Under the pieces are notes generated by a model. That model made no database searches. It was not told the DNA's origin and saw only the letters and a list, made by a program, of their open reading frames with translations. A stretch of DNA of 64,000 bases from Candidatus Saccharimonadota bacterium (lineage in GTDB: Bacteria; Patescibacteriota; Saccharimonadia; Saccharimonadales; Saccharimonadaceae), in NCBI GenBank assembly GCA_017406905.1, contig JAFQXN010000006.1, positions 280,626 to 344,625 on the forward strand. The letters run 5' to 3'. Below, piece after piece: positions 24,360 to 33,277 of the stretch. How positions within the stretch are numbered: the first letter of the stretch is position 1; the number at the start of each line of letters is the position of its first letter. The translations under genes were made by a program, and so were the position numbers.

Positions 24360-24902
24360 ATGGCAGACTTTAATAAAGTTTTAACTCCGGGGGATTACGA
24401 AAACGGCGAGCTCAACGTAGTCATCGAAATCCCTACCGGTTCTAACCACAAAATTGAATGGGATCGCGAGCACGCTTGTTTTATGCTTGATCGCGTCGAA
24501 CCCATGGCTTTTGCCAAACCTTGCAATTACGGCTTCATTCCTCAGACTCTTGACGAAGATGGCGACGAATTAGACGTACTAATGATCACCGACCAACCGC
24601 TCACTACCGGTATCTGGATGAAGGCCAAAATTCTCGGCGTCATGAAATTCGTAGATGGCGGGGAAGTAGATGATAAAATCATCTGCGTACCAGAAGACGA
24701 CCGCAATAATGGCGATGCATACCAAAAGCCCGAAGATTTACCAGCGCAAACTCTCAAACAAATCGAATATCACTTCAATCATTACAAAGACCTCAAAAAA
24801 CCTGGTAGCACAGAAGTTAAATCATTCGAGGATGCAGATTCCGCTAAGAAAGTTATCGCAGAAGCCATCACGCGCTACCACAAAACCTACCCAGAAAAAT
24901 AG
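24360..24902 (+). CDS. ppa: Inorganic pyrophosphatase, family I
   Basis: Hydrolyses pyrophosphate and so pulls biosynthetic reactions forward. 180 residues with the soluble family I signatures: EIPTGSNHKIEWD, CNYGFIPQTL and the metal-binding DEDGDELDVLMI. Good AAAGGAG site 6 nt before ATG; terminator follows. Confidence 0.96.
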   Translation: MADFNKVLTPGDYENGELNVVIEIPTGSNHKIEWDREHACFMLDRVEPMAFAKPCNYGFIPQTLDEDGDELDVLMITDQPLTTGIWMKAKILGVMKFVDGGEVDDKIICVPEDDRNNGDAYQKPEDLPAQTLKQIEYHFNHYKDLKKPGSTEVKSFEDADSAKKVIAEAITRYHKTYPEK

Positions 24903-24910
24903 CATAAACC

Positions 24911-24940
24911 CAAAGAACCCCTCACGGGGGTTCTTTTTTT
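24911..24940 (+). terminator. Terminator of ppa
   Basis: AAGAACCCC/GGGGTTCTT hairpin with a run of seven T. Confidence 0.85.
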
Positions 24941-24948
24941 ACACAAAA

Positions 24949-24973
24949 ATCCTCCGCTCGTACAGCGGAGGAT
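24949..24973 (-). terminator. Terminator of the 170-residue membrane protein gene
   Basis: 10-bp stem ATCCTCCGCT/AGCGGAGGAT with a short loop and a T-run on the minus strand. Confidence 0.8.
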
Positions 24974-24989
24974 CTTCTAAACATTAATG

Positions 24990-25502
24990 TTATTCTTCGT
25001 TCTCTTCTACCATATCAACAGTGTCTTCATCAGTATCCATATTCTTCAGCATTTCCATAAAATCAATTTGTTGCTTTACGTCCGACGCTGTCATACCTTC
25101 ATAATCAGAAGGCTCTGCAGTCAAAATTATATACTTACCGTCAATCGAATAGCTTCCGCCATCTTCTTCTGCCGTGTATAACTCATAAGCTGCTTTAGCA
25201 GCTGCAGCATCTGCAAATTCATAATATGATTTCATTCCAGTCACATTGTCACCAGAATAGAAGTATACAATATGAGCCTTGAGCGGAGCGCCTTCCTCAT
25301 CCGACGCATCATCCATATCCATTGTCAAAACATACTTAGTCCCATCCGAAACAAAGAATGAGTCATCCAACTTCTTATTGGTCGTCGCTAACACCACCGC
25401 AATTATCACGATAACGACCAGCACTACCGCAGCACAAATGCCAATTATTATATTTTTATCTTTGTTTTGAGTTTTTTTAGCTTTACTAGCCTTTTCAGCC
25501 AT
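24990..25502 (-). CDS. Hypothetical membrane-anchored protein, 170 residues
   Basis: A Lys-rich cytoplasmic start (MAEKASKAKKTQNKDKN), one membrane span (about 18-40), then an acidic extracytoplasmic domain. The domain has no Cys and no motif I recognise; it ends in an Asp/Glu-rich tail (NMDTDEDTVDMVEENEE). The unit is monocistronic, with its own TATAAT, AAGGAG site and terminator. Single-span proteins of this plan recur at 28643, 47885, 51515 and 63237. Confidence 0.7.
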   Translation of the reverse strand: MAEKASKAKKTQNKDKNIIIGICAAVVLVVIVIIAVVLATTNKKLDDSFFVSDGTKYVLTMDMDDASDEEGAPLKAHIVYFYSGDNVTGMKSYYEFADAAAAKAAYELYTAEEDGGSYSIDGKYIILTAEPSDYEGMTASDVKQQIDFMEMLKNMDTDEDTVDMVEENEE

Positions 25503-25524
25503 AATATTCTCCTTTTATGCTTAT

Positions 25525-25533
25525 ATTATAACA
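25525..25533 (-). promoter_or_regulatory. Extended -10 promoter of the membrane protein gene
   Basis: Minus strand TGTTATAAT with a leader of about 15 nt carrying AAAGGAG. Confidence 0.6.
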
Positions 25534-25570
25534 TAAAAAATCACTATCTTTTACTTTATTTAAGAATATT

Positions 25571-26890
25571 TTACAAATCTTCAATTTTTACGCGCACTTG
25601 CGCCATAGTATCTCTATCTCGCACAGTTACAGTACCATTTTCCAAAGAATCAAAATCTATCACTACGCACTTTGGCGTACCAATTTCATCTTGCTTACGA
25701 TAACGCTTGCCAATATTACCAGAATCATCCCACGTCACATTACCATATTTATCGCGCAACATATCATAAACTTCTCGCGCTTTTGCCACCAATTCTGGCT
25801 TATTTTTAAGTAACGGAGAAACGCAAAAACGATACGGTGCCAAATTCTCCGGCAATTTCAAAGCAATCCGCTTTTCCCCGTTCACCTCGTCCTCGCTATA
25901 TGCAGACACCAACACTGCCATAATCAAACGTTCAACCCCAAAAGATGGCTCAATCACATGCGGAACAAAAGCCTCGTTCGTCATCTTGTCGCGATACTCC
26001 ATAGATTTACCAGATTCGCGCGCAATATTCATAAGATCGAAATCCGTACGATAAGCCAACCCCATCAACTCTTCTCTACCAATCGGGTAATCGAATTCTA
26101 TGTCCACCGTACGCTTGCTATAATGCGCCCTATCTTCTGGAGCCACTTCCAAATCGTGAATCATTTCAGCAGATAACCCCATTTTATTTTCCAAAAAATC
26201 GTGACAATCCCTTAATAAACTTTCAAAATTCTTCTCCCACTCCGCCGGATTTACAAAATATTCAATCTCCATTTGTTCAAATTCGCGCGAACGAAACACA
26301 AAATCCCGCGGCGAGATTTCATTGCGAAAAGCTTTACCCTGTTGCGCCAAACCAAAAGGCAAATCCGGATAAATCGTATCAACCACATTTTTATAATTAG
26401 TAAATATACCCTGCGCGGTCTCTGGCCGTAAATACGCCACCGAACTATCGTCAGACACCGAACCCACATGTGTTACGAACATCATGTTAAATTGTTTTAC
26501 ATCATCCCAATTTTCCTTCCCACAATTCGGACACTTTACGTGCGCAGCTCGAAACTCATCAGGTGAAACATTTTCCGAAACATCCGCAATCTTATCTGCC
26601 CGAAAGCGTTGGTGACATTCCTTACATTCTACCAACGGATCAGAAAAAGTCGCAGCATGCCCCGAAGCCACCCACGTACGCGGATTCATAATCACCGCCG
26701 CATCCACACCATACATATCATCTCTATCTTCCACCCAATACCTCCACCACTGATCCATAATCTTCTTCTTCAGCATTACTCCAAGCGGCCCATAGTCCCA
26801 TGTACCAGACATCCCACCATATATATCACTGCCCGGGAAAATAAATCCCCGCCTTTTACATAAACTCACAATATCTTCTAACCTGCTCAT
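25571..26890 (-). CDS. glyS: Glycyl-tRNA synthetase, dimeric (alpha2) type
   Basis: Class II GlyRS of the archaeal/eukaryal-like single-chain type, not the bacterial alpha2beta2 enzyme. The start is MSRLEDIVSLCKRRGF at 26890, 7 nt behind TATAAT; upstream ATGs overlap the -10 box. Visible: GGMSGTWDYGPLG, a zinc-ribbon-like insert with CKEC and CPNC pairs, motif 2 (FRNEISPRDFVFRSREFEQM) and motif 3 (IEPSFGVERLIMAVL), and a C-terminal anticodon domain. 439 residues. Confidence 0.95.
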   Translation of the reverse strand: MSRLEDIVSLCKRRGFIFPGSDIYGGMSGTWDYGPLGVMLKKKIMDQWWRYWVEDRDDMYGVDAAVIMNPRTWVASGHAATFSDPLVECKECHQRFRADKIADVSENVSPDEFRAAHVKCPNCGKENWDDVKQFNMMFVTHVGSVSDDSSVAYLRPETAQGIFTNYKNVVDTIYPDLPFGLAQQGKAFRNEISPRDFVFRSREFEQMEIEYFVNPAEWEKNFESLLRDCHDFLENKMGLSAEMIHDLEVAPEDRAHYSKRTVDIEFDYPIGREELMGLAYRTDFDLMNIARESGKSMEYRDKMTNEAFVPHVIEPSFGVERLIMAVLVSAYSEDEVNGEKRIALKLPENLAPYRFCVSPLLKNKPELVAKAREVYDMLRDKYGNVTWDDSGNIGKRYRKQDEIGTPKCVVIDFDSLENGTVTVRDRDTMAQVRVKIEDL

Positions 26891-26897
26891 ACCACAC

Positions 26898-26906
26898 ATT
26901 ATACCA
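26898..26906 (-). promoter_or_regulatory. Extended -10 promoter, near-leaderless glyS
   Basis: Minus strand TGGTATAAT, 7 nt, then ATG. Confidence 0.65.
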
Positions 26907-26912
26907 CGTCGA

Positions 26913-27599
26913 TTAGAATTTTTGTATGCCACTAGCAATCCGCGCTAAATCCAAAACATTCGTAATCACTAAGTCGTCAGTCTTCACCCTCTCAATCACA
27001 TCTAATTTTACAGTCGTCGTAAGTCTCATCAATTTTATTTCGTCCGCACCATATCTGCCATTTTCATTCATCATAAATACTGCTTCTCTACCGTTCCAAT
27101 CATATCTTTGCTCACTCAACAATCGCTCTCCATTCATATCCCTATACAAATTCACCTCTTCACCCATCACCTTTACCAAATTAAGCAAATACCAAATCTC
27201 CACTTTTCTTAAATCAACATTCTTGTTTATACTTTTTAGGCTCTGATCTACTATCTCAAAAAACTCTGCACTATCCGAACTATCCGCCGCCATACTAACT
27301 TTCTTTAAAATCAACGAAGCTAGCTCAATTCGCGCCAAATCCTTCATAATTTCGCCATAATGTTGCACCATTTTTGCGCCAGTCAAAGTCCCAAAATCAC
27401 CTTTTCCAAAATGCACATTATATTCCGAAAGTGTAAACATCTCCACGCCACCAGCAAGTTTAGATTTTTCTTTCCTCACACCTTTTGCCATTACGGATAT
27501 TTTTCCCGCCGGTGTAATTAAATTCAAAATCCTATCCGCCTCACCATAATTAGTCCTCCTTAACACATAACCCAAAGTCCGAATATCTTTATTTTGCAT
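26913..27599 (-). CDS. recO: DNA repair protein RecO
   Basis: RecO loads RecA with RecR. The OB-fold N-terminus is clear: GYVLRRTNYGEADRILNLIT, ISVMAKGVRKEKSKLAG and LSEYNVHFGKGDFGTLTGA. The start MQNKDIRT (27599) or MLANMQN (27611) overlaps the end of the upstream response regulator gene; the shorter form is preferred from alignment with the family. About 228 residues. It shares an operon with a kinase and a receiver protein. Confidence 0.88.
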   Translation of the reverse strand: MQNKDIRTLGYVLRRTNYGEADRILNLITPAGKISVMAKGVRKEKSKLAGGVEMFTLSEYNVHFGKGDFGTLTGAKMVQHYGEIMKDLARIELASLILKKVSMAADSSDSAEFFEIVDQSLKSINKNVDLRKVEIWYLLNLVKVMGEEVNLYRDMNGERLLSEQRYDWNGREAVFMMNENGRYGADEIKLMRLTTTVKLDVIERVKTDDLVITNVLDLARIASGIQKF

Positions 27600-27936
27600 A
27601 TTTGCCAACATAACCTCTAATATCCTTTGGTCTCATTTTTTCCTTATTTAATACTCCTACTACGCCATACCCAGATAAATCTCTACCAGCAAAATCTAAA
27701 GACGATACTATCACTACCGGAATTTTAGCCGTATCCGTATAAGAAACCATCTCGTTCAAAAATGTAAATCCATCCGGCCCCACCAACAAAATATCCAAAA
27801 AAATCATCTCTGGCATTATGCCATCCGCAATTTCATTCATCGCCTCAATAGCATTCGTAAAAATTCTCACCTCACAACCCGCCGCCTTGGCAACACATTC
27901 TGCCATAATTTCATCATCGTCAACTACAAAAATCAT
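27589..27936 (-). CDS. Single-domain response regulator (receiver only)
   Basis: 115 residues with no output domain. Acidic pocket VVDDDE (6-8), phospho-acceptor D48 in MIFLDILLVGPDG, signalling Ser/Thr in VVIVSS (about 77) and conserved Lys in VLNKEK (about 99). Its start overlaps the kinase stop by one base, so the two are a pair. With no DNA-binding domain it must act by protein contact or as a phosphorelay step. Confidence 0.85.
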   Translation of the reverse strand: MIFVVDDDEIMAECVAKAAGCEVRIFTNAIEAMNEIADGIMPEMIFLDILLVGPDGFTFLNEMVSYTDTAKIPVVIVSSLDFAGRDLSGYGVVGVLNKEKMRPKDIRGYVGKYAK

Positions 27937-28616
27937 TAGAACAAACTCGCTTGTCGCGAAATCGGTAATTCTACATAAAAACTCGTACCGTTCCTATGCC
28001 GCACCGCACCAATTTGCGCATTCATATATTTTGAAAATCTCGACGCAATAAACAGTCCCAAGCCCGACGAACCCGGACGCATGGCAATCGAAGTCGGCTT
28101 TTCAATCCAACCCCGTCTCATCTCGCGCCATACATCTATCGGTAACTCTGGCCCATAATCTCTCACTTCTATTTTCACGGTGTCTTTCGCATCCCTCACT
28201 GTCAACTCTGCAATCGCATTCACATCCGAATAATGCATCGCATTTAATAAAAAATTATATATCACACTGTACAACAAATCCCAATTCGCCGTTACTAACT
28301 TTGATTTATTCCTATAACTCTTTGATAATTCTTTTTTATTACACCCATATAAATAATTAAGCTCATGAGATACCGCATCACACACTGCTCGCACTGACAC
28401 CGGCCCCATCTGGAACAGTCCATCCTCAAGCCGCCTTACCTTTGTCAAGTCATTCACTTGCCTTATCGCTCGCTCAGAAACACTCAACATCTCAGACCGA
28501 ATATGCTCACCCCTATCATCCATTTCATCAAAAGCAAGCGCCAGTTGTCGCAACACCGCAAGCGGCGCTTTTAGCTCATGCGCCGCCACCAAAATACCAT
28601 CAACCTCCTTCTCCAT
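27936..28616 (-). CDS. Cytosolic sensor histidine kinase
   Basis: About 226 residues from MEKEVDGILV, 6 nt behind TATAAT-GGGGGT. The H-box is AAHELKAPLAVLRQL (H13), so almost nothing precedes the dimerisation helices: no sensor domain and no membrane span. The ATPase domain has the N-box NFLLNAMHYS, G1 DYGPELP and G2 GSSGLGLFIASRF. The input signal is unknown; it may be sensed by the receiver partner or another protein. Confidence 0.87.
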   Translation of the reverse strand: MEKEVDGILVAAHELKAPLAVLRQLALAFDEMDDRGEHIRSEMLSVSERAIRQVNDLTKVRRLEDGLFQMGPVSVRAVCDAVSHELNYLYGCNKKELSKSYRNKSKLVTANWDLLYSVIYNFLLNAMHYSDVNAIAELTVRDAKDTVKIEVRDYGPELPIDVWREMRRGWIEKPTSIAMRPGSSGLGLFIASRFSKYMNAQIGAVRHRNGTSFYVELPISRQASLF

Positions 28617-28622
28617 ACCCCC

Positions 28623-28628
28623 ATTATA
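28623..28628 (-). promoter_or_regulatory. -10 box, leaderless histidine kinase operon
   Basis: Minus strand TATAAT, GGGGGT, ATG. It drives kinase, receiver and probably recO. Confidence 0.65.
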
Positions 28629-28642
28629 CACTATTTTACTTA

Positions 28643-29398
28643 TCAGGCGTTAAAAGTCACCGTCTGAAGCAATTTATTAAAATCTTCCACGAAAGATTCT
28701 GAATCCGTCTGCATCACTGCAGTCTTGTCCCTTATCTTAAAAATCACAATCACGCCGTTCAAATCAGTATTTGGAATCGTCCCACGATACCTATTCATCG
28801 TAATACCATTTATCTCAACCGATTCCACCGTCAAATTCGAACCATTTCTCTCCATTACCTTTTGATATTCAGCCGCCACTTCCTCAAAAGATTTATTACG
28901 AATCGTTAGCCTCAAAGCATTAATCGTATCCTTCGATACTGCATATACTTCGATGGGATTAAAGTACGCTTCATAATTCCCACCATTCGCCGCATCAGCC
29001 GCCACATACACACTCCAAGTTTTCGGATACTTAAAAGAAAGTTGGCCGTAATCTGCCGGCCCCGCAAAATCACGATAAGGCTCCTTCTCACGCTCCGCAA
29101 ACTCCGCCTCCATCTCCATCGCTTTCTTATCTACCGCCTCACGAACCGCCACGTCAATCTGACCATCAACATCTTCCTTTACCTCACTATATTGCATAAA
29201 CATCCAAATAAATAAGCCAACAAAAGCCACCGACACCAAAGAAAGCACAATAATCACAATGGTCTTTATCAAACTGCTGTTGCCCTTCGGCGGCTGCACT
29301 ACAGATGTCGAATTCACAATAGATGTTCCCCCTGCATTCGTCTGATAACCCTGCGCCGGCTGAATCGGCTGCACTAAAGGCATTTGTCCACTATCCAT
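28643..29398 (-). CDS. Membrane-anchored protein with PsbP/LpqN-like outer domain
   Basis: 251 residues. A Pro/Gln/Asn-rich cytoplasmic N-terminus (1-42) is followed by one membrane span (about 43-68), a charged helix (70-105) and an outer domain beginning YGQLSFKYPKTWSVYVAADA. The FKYPKTWSV type of start followed by five or six strands recalls PsbP/LpqN-like domains, which have no common enzymatic role. No Cys or catalytic motif is seen. Leaderless promoter. Confidence 0.65.
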   Translation of the reverse strand: MDSGQMPLVQPIQPAQGYQTNAGGTSIVNSTSVVQPPKGNSSLIKTIVIIVLSLVSVAFVGLFIWMFMQYSEVKEDVDGQIDVAVREAVDKKAMEMEAEFAEREKEPYRDFAGPADYGQLSFKYPKTWSVYVAADAANGGNYEAYFNPIEVYAVSKDTINALRLTIRNKSFEEVAAEYQKVMERNGSNLTVESVEINGITMNRYRGTIPNTDLNGVIVIFKIRDKTAVMQTDSESFVEDFNKLLQTVTFNA

Positions 29399-29404
29399 AA
29401 GTAT

Positions 29405-29413
29405 ATTATATCA
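29405..29413 (-). promoter_or_regulatory. Extended -10 promoter, leaderless gene at 28643
   Basis: Minus strand TGATATAAT, 6 nt, ATG. Confidence 0.7.
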
Positions 29414-29415
29414 CA

Positions 29416-29616
29416 CTATTTACTAAAATCTTCTGACAAAACCTCTATTTCATTTTTCAAATTCTTCAAATCTTTTTCAATATCTTTAGCTAGCTTAATT
29501 GCATCTTTATATTTTTCTACGGCATTCTCCAAAGCAAAGTCTTCAGAATAAAACCATTCAACTTTTTTATCTAATTCCGCAATTTTCTGATTTAAATTTA
29601 ATTTATTTTCGCTCAT
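29416..29616 (-). CDS. xseB: Exodeoxyribonuclease VII small subunit
   Basis: 66 residues forming two helices; the ALENAVEKYKDAIKLAKDIEK segment matches the family. It starts inside the end of xseA, with AAAGGAG 4 nt before ATG. XseB bundles around the long helices of XseA. Confidence 0.87.
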   Translation of the reverse strand: MSENKLNLNQKIAELDKKVEWFYSEDFALENAVEKYKDAIKLAKDIEKDLKNLKNEIEVLSEDFSK

Positions 29617-30766
29617 GTATCTCCTTTACTTCTGCACTTATATTTTGTTTATGGGTCGTAATCTCTATCATACTACCTGGCGAAATCTTACCCGCCAATA
29701 TTGCATAACCTTGACTTAGCACCATTTCAGGATTTAGCGCTTCCACCAATCTAATCTTCTGCGCTAAAGTACTTTGCATTTTATCATAATCATTCAATAT
29801 CTTTTGTAAAGCCCGCTGCATTTTTTCTTCGTTAGCTTTTAGGCTCGGCTCAATATACTTCTGCAATAATCCCTTCGCAATCCTTTCCACTTTTTCCAGA
29901 TTCTTCTGCTCTTCCACTTCTACCTTTTGCCTCAACGCCCAATTCAACTTATCAACCATGGACTCTATTCTATCCATCTCTACTTTTCTATCTCCCGTCA
30001 ACATCTCTGCCGCGTTCGATGGCGTAGAGGCCCGCACATCTGCCGCCAAATCTGCCAAAGATTCATCTACTTCATGCCCCACACCAGTAATAATCGGAAT
30101 CCTCGAACCCGCAATCGCTCGCACCAATTTCTCATCATTAAACGCCGACAAATCATCTGCCGAACCCCCACCACGCAAAATTGCAATCACCTGCACATCG
30201 CTTCGCTCATTAAAATAATTTATCGCTTTAATTATTTGATCGGGCGCCTCAATTCCTTGCACCTGCGTATGTGCTACCTCTACTTTCATTCCACCCCACC
30301 GTGCATTCAAAATTTTAATAAAATCTGCGTAGCCTGCCGCCGCCGTACTAGAAATCACACCAATTTTATTAAGTTTATCAGGAATTTCTCGCTTTCGCGA
30401 ATTATCAAAAAGCCCCTCAAACGCCAATTTCTTCTTCAGGAGTTCGTATGCTTTTTTCAGGCTTCCTTCACCCACTGGCCGCACAGCTCGTACCGTAAAC
30501 GAAAATTTTCCCCACTTCGTAATTTTTGGCGCACCTAGAACCTCTACTTTCATCCCGTCTTCAAGCGGCATTCTCAATTGATATAAAGACATAAAACATG
30601 AAACGCTAGAAACTTCATCTTTCACATCAAAAAATACCCACTTACCCTGATTCACTTTAAAACTCGCTACTTCCCCTTCAAGTACAACGTTGTCATACGC
30701 ATAGTCCAAAGTCTGATTTACCACCGCAATAAATTCAGAAGGTGATAATTTTAAGACCTCATCCAT
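29603..30766 (-). CDS. xseA: Exodeoxyribonuclease VII large subunit
   Basis: 387 residues. The N-terminal OB domain (VVLEGEVASFKVNQGKWVFFDVKD) precedes the catalytic domain (GVISSTAAAGYADFIKIL, ILRGGGSADDLSAFNDE, GVGHEVDESLADLAADVRASTPSNAAE), then the long helix bundle (270-345). It degrades single-stranded DNA to oligonucleotides. It overlaps the flippase-like gene by 8 nt and xseB by 14 nt. Confidence 0.95.
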   Translation of the reverse strand: MDEVLKLSPSEFIAVVNQTLDYAYDNVVLEGEVASFKVNQGKWVFFDVKDEVSSVSCFMSLYQLRMPLEDGMKVEVLGAPKITKWGKFSFTVRAVRPVGEGSLKKAYELLKKKLAFEGLFDNSRKREIPDKLNKIGVISSTAAAGYADFIKILNARWGGMKVEVAHTQVQGIEAPDQIIKAINYFNERSDVQVIAILRGGGSADDLSAFNDEKLVRAIAGSRIPIITGVGHEVDESLADLAADVRASTPSNAAEMLTGDRKVEMDRIESMVDKLNWALRQKVEVEEQKNLEKVERIAKGLLQKYIEPSLKANEEKMQRALQKILNDYDKMQSTLAQKIRLVEALNPEMVLSQGYAILAGKISPGSMIEITTHKQNISAEVKEIHERK

Positions 30767-31805
30767 TTCTTTTACCCCTAATCGCCTGATAATACGGCAC
30801 TGCTCCCGACACGATAGTAAATAACAACGTCATCACTCTCGTCATCACCGTCACAATCGTAGCCGTCGGAAAATCTACCCCCAGCGCAATCATCACGCCA
30901 GCCATGCCCAGTTCGTATAGTCCATATGGCACAATCCCATCAAACACCGAACCGATTGCTTCTCCCACCATAATATATGGTAAAAGTTCCGGCCTACCCA
31001 AAGCCATCGCCACAATCCAATAGGTCGCCACCTCACAGAAACTATACATCAAGCCCCACAAAGCTGGCTTCTTTAAATATTTCTTATTCTCTTTTGCAAC
31101 TTTTACGTTCTCATGAATATCACCAAAGTATTTGCTAATTTTTGCATAACGCATAAATTTTTTCTTACGACCAAAAGTCGCAATTTTCACCAACGTATTT
31201 AATATTCTCGACGCAAATTTAGAGAAAAATTCTATCCGCTTTTTACTGCCTGCCACATACACCACAAACCAAAGCAAGAAAAACACTGCCATATTCATCA
31301 GCAATGCCACCGGTATAATCCACATCGCTTCACCAGGCACTAGATTTAGCGCCAATAAAACCGCAATTGCAATCAATGCCTGCACATAATTTACCACTGT
31401 CGTCACAGCATATCTAAAAACATACAAAAAACTCGCTTGACCAGCCGATACGCCAAAATCATGCAGCCTATAAGTCAAAAACGCCAAACCACCAATCCCA
31501 CCGGCCGGCACAGCATGATTCACAAAATTTAATTCTGTCGAAATCCTCAAAATCTCACCGTTTGAAAATTTCTTACCACCTCTACGCCCCCTCAAATACG
31601 AAAAGAAAATTTGCCCACAGGCAAAATACATAAATAATTGCTCTGGTATCAAGAGAATCAATACTACCCAATTCGCCTCTTCCAAATGATAAAACGTATC
31701 TACGATGTCCGGCCAATTCATATATACGACATACGCCACCAAAATTGCCGTCAAAATCATCAAAATCGTACGAAAAGAAAACCACTTTCGTTTGCTTTTT
31801 ACCAT
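30759..31805 (-). CDS. YbhN/AglD-type flippase-like membrane protein
   Basis: 348 residues with about eight membrane segments, starting after a basic tip (MVKSKRKWFSFRTILMILTAI). The conserved NHAVPAGGIGGLAFLTYRL segment and SIVDGIVPYGLYELGMAG-like C-terminal part match the lysylphosphatidylglycerol-synthase transmembrane/UPF0104 family. These proteins move or modify lipids; the substrate is unknown. First gene of an operon with xseA and xseB. Confidence 0.82.
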   Translation of the reverse strand: MVKSKRKWFSFRTILMILTAILVAYVVYMNWPDIVDTFYHLEEANWVVLILLIPEQLFMYFACGQIFFSYLRGRRGGKKFSNGEILRISTELNFVNHAVPAGGIGGLAFLTYRLHDFGVSAGQASFLYVFRYAVTTVVNYVQALIAIAVLLALNLVPGEAMWIIPVALLMNMAVFFLLWFVVYVAGSKKRIEFFSKFASRILNTLVKIATFGRKKKFMRYAKISKYFGDIHENVKVAKENKKYLKKPALWGLMYSFCEVATYWIVAMALGRPELLPYIMVGEAIGSVFDGIVPYGLYELGMAGVMIALGVDFPTATIVTVMTRVMTLLFTIVSGAVPYYQAIRGKRNG

Positions 31806-31811
31806 AAGTCA

Positions 31812-31820
31812 ATTATACCA
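31812..31820 (-). promoter_or_regulatory. Extended -10 promoter, leaderless flippase-like gene
   Basis: Minus strand TGGTATAAT, 6 nt, ATG. Confidence 0.7.
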
Positions 31821-31847
31821 CAAATCAAAAACCCACAACCTTGTAGG

Positions 31848-32120
31848 CTATCGTACTTCTACTCTCACGCGTGGCAAACTCTTGCCAGAAAAATGTGTTT
31901 TCTTCGTCTTCACGAAAGTTACGACACCATCTTTTGCCGCATGAATGGTGTAATTTCTCGACATATAAGTACCCGGGCCTGCAATCTTCGTAGCACCTGT
32001 CTGACGAACTAATACTTCGCCATTTTTGACTTTTTGGCCACCAAAACGCTTAACACCGAGGCGCTGTCCAGGATTGTTATGGATATTCTTGGCGGTACCG
32101 CCAGCTTTTACATGTGACAT
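31848..32120 (-). CDS. rpmA: 50S ribosomal protein L27
   Basis: bL27, 90 residues, near the peptidyl transferase centre. MSHVKAGGTAKNIHNNPGQRLGVKRFGG is diagnostic. It lacks the cleavable N-terminal extension seen in some Firmicutes. It overlaps the upstream methylase gene by one base instead of following rplU (L21), its usual neighbour. Confidence 0.95.
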   Translation of the reverse strand: MSHVKAGGTAKNIHNNPGQRLGVKRFGGQKVKNGEVLVRQTGATKIAGPGTYMSRNYTIHAAKDGVVTFVKTKKTHFSGKSLPRVRVEVR

Positions 32121-33259
32121 TACTTTTTCCTTAAAATTATTATATCTCTTGCCACAACTTGGTTCTCTCGATGATAAAGAAGACCCTCGCGCGACTCATT
32201 CCCTACATTATACCCCAGTTTACCAATTTCGTCAACCTTTTCCTTCAGAAATAGCTGCTCAAAAATCCCCAATCTCTCATAAGTCCCACTCCCTCGCAGC
32301 CAAGCCGGAGCCGCAATTACCACAGGTGTACCAGATTTTATCTGCTTTGATAAATTCTTCAAAAACCCTACAATTATTGCCTGACATTCTTGTTTCTGCA
32401 CTTTTAATTCCATCTCCGACGGAATCTCCGAAAATGGCTTACCTAAATATCCTTCACACGCCACACCATCAATCGGTACCTGCCACTGAAAATTCGTCGC
32501 ATCACCTTGCGAACATAAAACCCAGCCATCTTTCTCACCTTCCAACAGTTTCTGTCCCAGCAACCACTTAATATTTCTTTCAGAATAATTCACCATGCGA
32601 GAATCAACATCCGTGCCATAAACACGATAACCCATCAAAAGCGCCTCTTGAAGTACCACACCAGTCCCGCAAAACGGATCTAACACTCGCGCCCCAGCCG
32701 CAAGCGATCCACACAAATTTATCAAAATCTGCGCCAACTTTGGTGGCAACATCCCCACCTTAGCATCTCTCGCCGGCCGCGCCTGGTCACGCTTCGCGTA
32801 GGCATCTATATCTTGTATCCCTATTACACGATACCACTCATCATCCAATTTAATCAACTCCACCTTCCGCTCATTCTTACCGGAAAGTCCATTATGTAAA
32901 GAAGTAGCTGTCGATAAAGTCGCGTCTCTATTCTCTACCACTCGCACGCTCCGCCCATGTCGCACCAAAATTTTCTTTAGCTTCAACGCCTCAACGCTCG
33001 CCGATTTTCGCGAAGCCCGAACCGAATAATCACTCACCCCAAATGTAATCTTCCCATCAGGCAAATCAGCCAAAAAATCCAATGGTTTAGTATTTAATTT
33101 TTGCGCCAATTTTAAGCTACCACCAAGCTTATTAATATCAGGCTGCTCATCACTATTAAATACAGCTAAGTGACTTTGAATCTTTTTCACATCAGAAAAC
33201 AGCGCCCTCAGCTCTGCTACCGATATCTCGCCCTGCCGCCCAAGTACCGCTAAATACAT
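32120..33259 (-). CDS. TrmG10/Trm11-like SAM methyltransferase
   Basis: 379 residues. The N-terminal half is divergent. The signature RDQARPARDAKVGMLPPKLA precedes the SAM loop ARVLDPFCGTGVVLQEAL and YGTDVDSRMV, as in tRNA m2G10 methylases of COG1041. Where these enzymes carry (D/N)PPY, this one reads ACEGYLGKPF. The motif is thus degenerate or of a bacterial subtype, so activity on tRNA G10 is inferred only. Leaderless start; rpmA follows with a 1-nt overlap. Confidence 0.78.
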   Translation of the reverse strand: MYLAVLGRQGEISVAELRALFSDVKKIQSHLAVFNSDEQPDINKLGGSLKLAQKLNTKPLDFLADLPDGKITFGVSDYSVRASRKSASVEALKLKKILVRHGRSVRVVENRDATLSTATSLHNGLSGKNERKVELIKLDDEWYRVIGIQDIDAYAKRDQARPARDAKVGMLPPKLAQILINLCGSLAAGARVLDPFCGTGVVLQEALLMGYRVYGTDVDSRMVNYSERNIKWLLGQKLLEGEKDGWVLCSQGDATNFQWQVPIDGVACEGYLGKPFSEIPSEMELKVQKQECQAIIVGFLKNLSKQIKSGTPVVIAAPAWLRGSGTYERLGIFEQLFLKEKVDEIGKLGYNVGNESREGLLYHRENQVVARDIIILRKK

Positions 33260-33265
33260 GGAATA

Positions 33266-33274
33266 ATTATACCA
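33266..33274 (-). promoter_or_regulatory. Extended -10 promoter, leaderless methylase gene
   Basis: Minus strand TGGTATAAT, 6 nt, ATG. Confidence 0.7.
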
Positions 33275-33277
33275 TAA

